Source of the DNA: Pseudomonas putida S13.1.2
Lineage (GTDB): Bacteria; Pseudomonadota; Gammaproteobacteria; Pseudomonadales; Pseudomonadaceae
Direction: 5' to 3'
Assembly: GCF_000498395.2 (NCBI RefSeq)
Contig: NZ_CP010979.1
Span: forward strand, 3,534,001-3,598,000
DNA length: 64,000 bases
In this document: one piece after another, positions 58,354 through 64,000 of the stretch
Layout of the letters: every line of letters begins with the position of its first letter
How positions within the stretch are numbered: the stretch's first letter is position 1
The notes under the pieces: generated by a model
The model's database searches: none
What the model saw: the letters and a program-made list of their open reading frames with translations, nothing else
What the model was told of the DNA's origin: nothing
Translations under genes and position numbers: made by a program

Positions 58354-60810
58354 CTAGCGAAACGTGCCAGGCGCCCGCTGCAACAGAGGCCGGGCGGCGA
58401 TCCGTTGGCGCTGCAGACTGTCACAGGTGAACACCTGGGGGCGTTCGATCAGGTAACCCTGGGCGTAATCCACGCCTATTTCCTGCAGGGCCTGCTCGAT
58501 CAAGGGTGTTTCGACGAACTCGGCTATGGTGCGTTTGCCCATGACATGGCCGATGTGGTTGATGACCTCGACCATGGCCCTGTTGATCGGGTCGTCTAGC
58601 ATGTCCTTGACGAAACTGCCGTCGATTTTCAAGTAATCCACGGGCAAATGCTTGAGGTAGGCGAACGACGACATGCCGGCGCAGAAGTCATCGAGCGAGA
58701 AGCGACAGCCCAGCCCCTTCAACTCGTTGATGAAGCGAATGGCACTGCCCAGGTTGGCAATCGCGCTGGTTTCGGTAATTTCGAAACAGATCATCCGTGG
58801 CGGGATGGCGTACTCGACAAACAACCGCTGCAGGTATTCGAGGAACTTGTCATCGCCGATGCTCGACCCCGACAGGTTGATCGCGCAGATCGACAGCGGC
58901 CCTTCACGGCCTTCGTCCAGGCATTGGCGCACCACCTGGAACACATTGCGCACCACCCAGCGGTCCAGCGCAGTCATCAAGCCGTAGCGCTCGGCCGCAG
59001 GGATGAAGCTGCTGGGCAGGATGGTGCGGCCACTTTCGTCGTACAGGCGCAGCAGAATTTCGATATGGCCTGGGCCTTCAAAGGCTTTCAGCGGGGCGAT
59101 TTCCTGTGCGTACAGGCAGAAGCGGTTTTCTTCCAGGGCCACATGCAAGCGCTGGATCCAGGCCATTTCGCCAAAACGCATGGACAGCTCGCTGTCGTCG
59201 GCGTGGTACACCTGCACGCGGTTGCGCCCCTTCTCCTTGGCCATGTAGCAAGCCATGTCGGCGGCACGCAGCGAGGTTTCCAAGGTGCCGGGGGCCTGGG
59301 CGATGTGCACCAGGCCGACACTGACCGTGGTCACGAACGGCCGCCCCTTCCACACGAAGTGCAAGCTCTGCACCATCTGGCGCAGCTGCTCGGCAATGCG
59401 CTCGGCCTGGTCGGGCGGGCAGCTTTCCAGCAACACGCCAAACTCGTCACCCCCCAGCCGGGCCAGCGTGTCCCCTTCGCGCAGGCCCGATTGCAGCACG
59501 GCGCAAATGTGCCGCAGCAATTCGTCGCCAGCGGCATGCCCGCAGGTGTCGTTCACCAGCTTGAACTGGTCGAGGTCAAGGAACATCAGTGAATGCCGCC
59601 CCGCCTGGCGCGCCAAGCCGTTCAGCGCCTGCTCCAGGCGGTATTCGAACTCACGGCGGTTGGCCAGCCCCGTCAGGGCGTCATGGGTGGCCTGCCAGGA
59701 CAGGTTGGCGATGTACTGGCGCTCCTGGGTCATGTCATGCAGCACCAGCACGATGCCGCTGAGCTGGCCGTCACTGACGATCGGCGAGCCCACCAGGTTG
59801 ATCGACACGGTGCTGCCGTCCAGGCGCTGGATCAGCCGGGCATGCTCGGCGCCGCCCTTGAGGCTGCCGCTAAGCACCTGCTCGACCAAGCTGCGGCCAT
59901 CTTCTTCGGCCTGCTCGTCCACCAGGCTGAACAGCGCCGACAGCGGCAGGCCCTGGGCCTGGCCAGACTGCCAGTGGGTCAGTTGCTCGGCGGCCGGGTT
60001 CATGTAGCCGATGCAGCCCTCCACGTCGGTGGTAATGACCGCATCGCCAATGGCTTGCAAGGTGGTCTGCGCTCGCTCTTTCTCTTCTTGCAGGGCGCTG
60101 GCGAAGGCCTGACGCTGGGCCAGCAGCTTGCTGGAGCGGCGCCAGGCGATGCTGATGAGAAACATCGCTGTCAGCAGGTTGGTGATCAGCAGTACCCGCA
60201 ACAACATGCGCGAGCCTTCGCCCAACGCATCGCTGAACGCTTTGGCAGCGGGCGTGACCCCTTCGTTGATGGTGACGATGCGGGCCTTCCAGGCGTTGAC
60301 TGCCTGGGCGTCGACCGGGCCACTGGCAAAGCTGTGGCGCATCTCCCCGGCCAGCACATCCAGCTTGGCCAGGTAGCCGTCGCCGATGTCCCAGTAGTCG
60401 ATGGCCGTCTGCATGTAGCTGATGTTGCGAAAATTACGGTAGAACCAGATGATCCGCTCGACATCGTCGGGGTGGTTGCCGCCTTGCAGTACAGCCTGGC
60501 GCGCGGCATCCAGGTTGGGGCTGGGCTGGTCGAGCACCTCGCGCAGCTGGTGGTCGCCCTGGGGCACGGTAATGGCCTGGCGATAACGCTGGTAGGTGCT
60601 GTCGTCGCGGGTATCGGCGTACAGGTTGAGGTAGTAGATGGCGTCTTTCTGCGCCTTGGACCACAGGCTTTCGCCCGCGACATAGGCGCGCACGGCCGAA
60701 AGCGTATAAAGGCTCAGGCTGCCCAGCGCCACCTGGAAGACCACAACGGCGATGAAGGGCCAGGTAATGCCGAGCAACTTTGGCGCTTCGAGTGTGCGAT
60801 GTCCCTTCAT
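58354..60810 (-). CDS. PAS-GGDEF-EAL cyclic-di-GMP enzyme, membrane-bound
   Basis: An 818-aa protein: membrane segment at ~15-38, periplasmic sensor part to ~205, second segment ~205-225, PAS (~245-365; AIGDAVITTDVEGCIGYMNPAAEQL), GGDEF (~375-540) with intact RLGGDEFG, and EAL (~555-800). The EAL motif reads EILLR (ExLxR kept); NLSG, EITET, DDFCAGMSSF, KIDGSF and AEFVET keep most metal and base residues, so both activities are possible. The loop-6 DFG is changed to DFC. The ligand is unknown. undA follows after about 30 bp. Confidence 0.93.
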   Translation of the reverse strand: MKGHRTLEAPKLLGITWPFIAVVVFQVALGSLSLYTLSAVRAYVAGESLWSKAQKDAIYYLNLYADTRDDSTYQRYRQAITVPQGDHQLREVLDQPSPNLDAARQAVLQGGNHPDDVERIIWFYRNFRNISYMQTAIDYWDIGDGYLAKLDVLAGEMRHSFASGPVDAQAVNAWKARIVTINEGVTPAAKAFSDALGEGSRMLLRVLLITNLLTAMFLISIAWRRSSKLLAQRQAFASALQEEKERAQTTLQAIGDAVITTDVEGCIGYMNPAAEQLTHWQSGQAQGLPLSALFSLVDEQAEEDGRSLVEQVLSGSLKGGAEHARLIQRLDGSTVSINLVGSPIVSDGQLSGIVLVLHDMTQERQYIANLSWQATHDALTGLANRREFEYRLEQALNGLARQAGRHSLMFLDLDQFKLVNDTCGHAAGDELLRHICAVLQSGLREGDTLARLGGDEFGVLLESCPPDQAERIAEQLRQMVQSLHFVWKGRPFVTTVSVGLVHIAQAPGTLETSLRAADMACYMAKEKGRNRVQVYHADDSELSMRFGEMAWIQRLHVALEENRFCLYAQEIAPLKAFEGPGHIEILLRLYDESGRTILPSSFIPAAERYGLMTALDRWVVRNVFQVVRQCLDEGREGPLSICAINLSGSSIGDDKFLEYLQRLFVEYAIPPRMICFEITETSAIANLGSAIRFINELKGLGCRFSLDDFCAGMSSFAYLKHLPVDYLKIDGSFVKDMLDDPINRAMVEVINHIGHVMGKRTIAEFVETPLIEQALQEIGVDYAQGYLIERPQVFTCDSLQRQRIAARPLLQRAPGTFR

Positions 60811-60942
60811 GGAGTCCCTGTCACAGAGCAGATAAGGCGCAAATCAACCCAGACAAGCACAGCGTAGGCCATCTGCCATCAACGTGACGGGGTTTTTTAT
60901 GACAGGGATCCCTCTGTTTCCGATTCTGTCGCCGCGCTTTTT

Positions 60943-61053
60943 GTAGGAGCGGCCTTGTGTCGCGAATGGGCCGCAAAGCGGCCCCGGGATATCAGCGGTG
61001 ATATAGAGATCGGGGCCGCTTTGCGGCCCATCGCGACACAAGGCCGCTCCTAC
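60943..61053. repeat. Long inverted repeat (REP pair) between ABC gene and GGDEF/EAL gene
   Basis: Arms of about 42 bp (60943-60984 and 61012-61053; GTAGGAGCGGCCTTGTGTCG against its complement) match with a one-base gap. The loop itself holds ATATCA-GCGG-TGATAT, so the whole forms a stem with a second hairpin at its tip. It lies past the ABC gene stop and upstream of the GGDEF/EAL start. The sequence is of the GGCCTTGTG REP type also seen at 5530. Confidence 0.9.
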
Positions 61054-61077
61054 ACCGACCGAGGTGGCGTTTCAGGA

Positions 61078-62910
61078 TCAGCTTTGCTGCAAGTGCCCAT
61101 AAAGCTTGGCATACAACCCACCCTCGGCAATCAGCTGCTGGTGGTCGCCATCTTCGGCCACATGCCCGCCATCGAACACCAGCACCCGGTCGGCCTGCTT
61201 CACCGCCGACAGCCGGTGGGCAATGATCAGCGTGGTGCGGCCGCTGAGGAAGCGCGCCAAGGCCTGGTGCAGGTTGTACTCGGTGGCGGCGTCCAGGGCC
61301 GAGGTGGCTTCGTCGAGGATGACCACCTTGGGCTCGGCCAGCACCATGCGGGCAATGGCCAGGCGCTGCCGCTGCCCGCCAGACAAGCGCACCCCAGAGC
61401 GGCCCACCACACTGTCCAGGCCCTGCGGCAAGGCGGCGATCGTGGCATCCAGCTGGGCAATATGCAGCGCCTGCCAACAGGCCTCGTCGCTGCAGTCGCG
61501 GCCCATGGCCAGGTTGGCGCGCACGGTGTCGTTGAACAGCGACGGGTGCTGCAACACCACCGCGACGTTTTCGCGCAGGGTTTCCAGGCCGATTTCCTGC
61601 AGGCTGGCACCGCCAAAGCGGATGGTCCCGGCCTGGGCGCTGTAAAGGCCCAGCAGCAGTTGCACCAAGGTGCTCTTGCCGCCGCCACTGGCGCCGACAA
61701 TCGCCACCTTTTCGCCCGGAGCAATGGACAGGTCGAGGTTTTCCAGCACCGGCTCGTCGGCATAGGCAAAGCGCAAGTCGCGCACTTCGATGCCCACCGT
61801 TTCACGGCCAGCGAACGGGTCGCTGGCGGCCGGGTACTGCGGTTCGTCATCGCGCGCCAGCAGCTCGTTGAGGCGGCTTAGCGCCCCGCCCGCGGCGTAG
61901 TAGGCATATTGCAGGTTGAGCAGCTGCTCGACCGGGCCGATCATGAACCACAGGTAGCTGAACACCGCCAGCATCTGGCCGATGGAAAGGTCGGAGAACA
62001 GCACGGTCAGCATGGCTGCGGCGCGGAAGATGTCGATACCGAACTGGAACAACAGGCCACTGGCACGGCCACTGGCATCGCTCTTCCACTGGGAATCCAC
62101 GGCGTAGTCACGCACTTCGCGGGCGCGCAGGCCCAAACGGCCAAGGAAATAGCCCTGGCGGTTGCTTGCACGGATTTCCTGGATGGCATCGAGGGTTTCC
62201 GTCAGCGCCTGGGTAAAACGCGCGGTGCTGTCGTTTTCAAGCTTTTTCAGGTGTTTGACGCGCTTGCCCAACTGCACGGTGAAGTAGATCACCAACGGGT
62301 TGAACAGCAAGATCAGCAAGGCCAGCTGCCAGTGCATCCAGATCAGGATCGCCGCTGTGCCGGTCAGGGTCAGCATGGCCACCAGGAAGCGGCTGAGGGT
62401 TTCGCCCACGAACTTGTCGAGGGTGTCCAGGTCGGTGACCAGGTGGGTGGTTACCGTGCCACTGCCCAGGCTTTCGTATTCCTTCAGCGAAATGCGCTTG
62501 AGCCGCTCGATCAGGCGGATGCGCAGGCGGTAGACGATATCCTTGGCCAAACCGGCAAACAGCTTGGCCTGGATCACGTTGAACGCAAGGGCAGCCAGGC
62601 GCAGGCACAAGGTGAGCGCCAGCATCAGCCCGATATAACCGGCTGCCACCTGCCAGTTGGAGGGCAGCAGGTGGTTCATCCACTTCAGTGCAGCATCGCC
62701 ATGGCCGAGCAGCACTTCGTCCACCAGCAGGGGCAGCAGCAACGGAATGGGCACACTGCAGCAAGCCGCCAGCACGGCGATGAGGTTGGCAGACCAGAGG
62801 TTTTTCTTGTGATGCAGGGCCAGGCGGCGGATTTCCGCCCAGCTCAGCCGATCGCCCGCAGTGTGAGGCTTGCCCGGCACCGGGTCGGGTGACCCAGGCA
62901 CATCAAGCAC
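61078..62910 (-). CDS. ABC exporter, fused permease and ATPase
   Basis: A 610-aa half-transporter. Six membrane segments (~40-320) precede an ATPase domain: Walker A GASGGGKST, Q-loop VLQHPSLFND, signature LSGGQRQRLAIAR, Walker B VVILDEATSALD and H-loop IIAHRLS. It should work as a homodimer. Substrate is unknown. GTG 62910 overlaps the DsbA-like stop by 8 bases. Confidence 0.93.
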   Translation of the reverse strand: MLDVPGSPDPVPGKPHTAGDRLSWAEIRRLALHHKKNLWSANLIAVLAACCSVPIPLLLPLLVDEVLLGHGDAALKWMNHLLPSNWQVAAGYIGLMLALTLCLRLAALAFNVIQAKLFAGLAKDIVYRLRIRLIERLKRISLKEYESLGSGTVTTHLVTDLDTLDKFVGETLSRFLVAMLTLTGTAAILIWMHWQLALLILLFNPLVIYFTVQLGKRVKHLKKLENDSTARFTQALTETLDAIQEIRASNRQGYFLGRLGLRAREVRDYAVDSQWKSDASGRASGLLFQFGIDIFRAAAMLTVLFSDLSIGQMLAVFSYLWFMIGPVEQLLNLQYAYYAAGGALSRLNELLARDDEPQYPAASDPFAGRETVGIEVRDLRFAYADEPVLENLDLSIAPGEKVAIVGASGGGKSTLVQLLLGLYSAQAGTIRFGGASLQEIGLETLRENVAVVLQHPSLFNDTVRANLAMGRDCSDEACWQALHIAQLDATIAALPQGLDSVVGRSGVRLSGGQRQRLAIARMVLAEPKVVILDEATSALDAATEYNLHQALARFLSGRTTLIIAHRLSAVKQADRVLVFDGGHVAEDGDHQQLIAEGGLYAKLYGHLQQS

Positions 62911-63535
62911 AGACGGCCTGCTGCAGCCAGCGGCCGAGCAAGGGTTGCAGGCGCTCCAGCGGCTGGTAGCCGTTGGTCAGCAGGGCCAGCTGGCCATTGC
63001 GTTCGGCCAGCAGGGTGGGAAAGCCGGCGATACCCAGGTCCTGTGCCCAGCTGAAATCGGCTGCGGTGGCAGCGCGGGTATCGGCACGGGCGAAGGTTTC
63101 GGCAAACACGGCGCGGTCGAAGCCGCACTGCGAGGCCAGCTCGACCAGCTGTGGCGCGGTGGTCACGTCCACGCCCTGTTCGTAGAACGAACGCTGGATC
63201 AGCGCCAGCAGCGGCCAGACGCGCTCGGCGTCCAGCTCGCGGGCAGTGACCAGGGCGCGGCAGGCCGGCTCGGTGTCGTAGACGAAGCCGTCAGGCATGG
63301 CCCCCTCGAAACGAAACGGCTGGCCGGTGGCTTCAGCCACCGCCTGCCAATGTTCGAGGATGTACTTGCGGGTGGAGCTGTCCAAGGCGCTGCCACCGGT
63401 GCGCAGCCCGCCCGGCACCACGCGGGTGGCAACGCCCGCCTCACGCGCCTGGGCGATCAGGGCAGCGGCTACCGGCGCGAAACCCCAGCACCAGGAGCAC
63501 ATCGGGTCCATCACATAGATCAGGCGTGCAGACAT
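62903..63535 (-). CDS. DsbA-family (FrnE-like) thiol oxidoreductase
   Basis: A 210-aa thioredoxin-fold protein with an N-terminal C-x-x-C (MDPMCSWCWGFAP) and the DsbA helical insert; GIAGFPTLLAERNGQ has the cis-Pro loop. No signal peptide is seen, so it is probably cytoplasmic. It starts 3 bp after trhO and overlaps the ABC gene, forming trhO-dsbA-like-ABC. Confidence 0.9.
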   Translation of the reverse strand: MSARLIYVMDPMCSWCWGFAPVAAALIAQAREAGVATRVVPGGLRTGGSALDSSTRKYILEHWQAVAEATGQPFRFEGAMPDGFVYDTEPACRALVTARELDAERVWPLLALIQRSFYEQGVDVTTAPQLVELASQCGFDRAVFAETFARADTRAATAADFSWAQDLGIAGFPTLLAERNGQLALLTNGYQPLERLQPLLGRWLQQAVCA

Positions 63536-63538
63536 GCA

Positions 63539-64000
63539 TCAAGCCTCGGCTTTGTAGTTGTAACCGATCGGGTGCGGCAGGTTGCGGGCCTTGGCCAGCT
63601 CGATCTGCTTCTGCCGGTCGATGGCACTGCGCCGGGTCTTCTCGCTCAGGGTGTCCCAGCAATGCGGGCAGCTGACACCTGGCGAATAGTGCTCGGACGC
63701 GCGCTCCTCTGCATTGATCGGGTGGCGGCAGGCGTGGCACTGGTCGTACTCGCCTTCGCTCAGGTCATGGCGCACCGTGACGCGGTTGTCGAACACGAAG
63801 CAGTCGCCGTCCCACAGGCTTTCTTCCTGAGGCACTTCCTCGAAGTATTTCAGGACGCCACCCTTAAGATGATAGACCGCCTCGAAGCCTTCACCGAGCA
63901 TGTAGCTGGAGGCTTTTTCGCAACGAATGCCGCCAGTGCAGAACATGGCCACTTTCTTGTGCTTGCTGGGGTCGAAGTTGGCCTTGATGTACGCCGGGAA
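63539..64000 (-). CDS. trhO: tRNA uridine(34) hydroxylase, 3' part (5' end outside window)
   Basis: The frame is open to the right edge. The rhodanese active-site loop is [15 protein letters not shown], followed by [26 protein letters not shown] and a C-terminal Cys cluster (CHACRHP, CPHC). This is TrhO/YceA, which makes 5-hydroxyuridine at tRNA position 34 with oxygen. The first half of the protein lies beyond the window. Confidence 0.93.
   Translation of the reverse strand, partial: FPAYIKANFDPSKHKKVAMFCTGGIRCEKASSYMLGEGFEAVYHLKGGVLKYFEEVPQEESLWDGDCFVFDNRVTVRHDLSEGEYDQCHACRHPINAEERASEHYSPGVSCPHCWDTLSEKTRRSAIDRQKQIELAKARNLPHPIGYNYKAEA

Overview
The window looks like a chromosomal segment of a Pseudomonas of the P. 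putida group. The backbone is GC-rich. The block gyrA-serC-pheA-tyrA/aroA-cmk-rpsA-ihfB leading into wzz and a wbp O-antigen locus is the classic pseudomonad arrangement. UndA, MupP, UbiG and MtnA sit beside gyrA, and P. putida-type REP elements (cores like GTGGGAGCGGG...CCCGCTCCCAC) occur between genes.

Layout. (1) 1-3700, plus strand: the end of a GNAT acetyltransferase, a KpsC-type capsule Kdo-linker glycosyltransferase and a PhyH-family dioxygenase. (2) 3790-5580: a large tandem array of REP pairs between convergent genes. (3) 5621-14485, minus strand: a two-gene unit made of a 2500-aa reducing type I polyketide synthase and an alpha-oxoamine synthase 9 bp downstream. This is the most unusual part of the window. 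(4) 14859-17709: rmlB-rmlD-rmlA without rmlC. (5) 17858-40913, all minus strand: a complete Wzx/Wzy-type O-antigen locus reading wzz, wbpA, wbpB, acyltransferase, wbpD, wbpE, wzx, wzy, acetyltransferase, glycosyltransferase, wbpG, hisH, hisF, fnlA, fnlB, fnlC, wbuB, 4-reductase/epimerase, wbpL, wbpM. Many junctions are ATGA overlaps, so it probably behaves as one long operon. (6) 41170-53699, minus strand: a beta-CASP RNase-like protein, LapA, IHF-beta, ribosomal protein S1, CMP kinase, the TyrA-AroA fusion, PheA, SerC and GyrA. (7) 54066-64000: mtnA divergent from ubiG-mupP-yciK, then convergent minus-strand undA, a PAS-GGDEF-EAL protein, an ABC exporter, a DsbA-like oxidoreductase and the 3' part of trhO.

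How it works together. The O-antigen genes combine two known modules: WbpA/B/D/E plus WbpG/HisH/HisF for a 2,3-diamino-uronic acid carrying an amidino group, and FnlA/B/C for UDP-L-FucNAc. WbpM plus a short-chain reductase would give a third sugar for WbpL to prime on undecaprenyl phosphate. With WbpL and two further glycosyltransferases, a trisaccharide repeat is the simplest prediction. No WbpI-type 2-epimerase is present, so the diamino sugar may keep the gluco configuration. The PKS/oxoamine-synthase pair recalls the logic of sphinganine-analogue pathways (Fum1/Fum8 in fumonisin). A PhyH dioxygenase, as in Fum3, and a KpsC capsule-linker enzyme lie next to it. An amino-polyketide or sphingoid-like lipid linked to the cell surface is a reasonable but unproven hypothesis.
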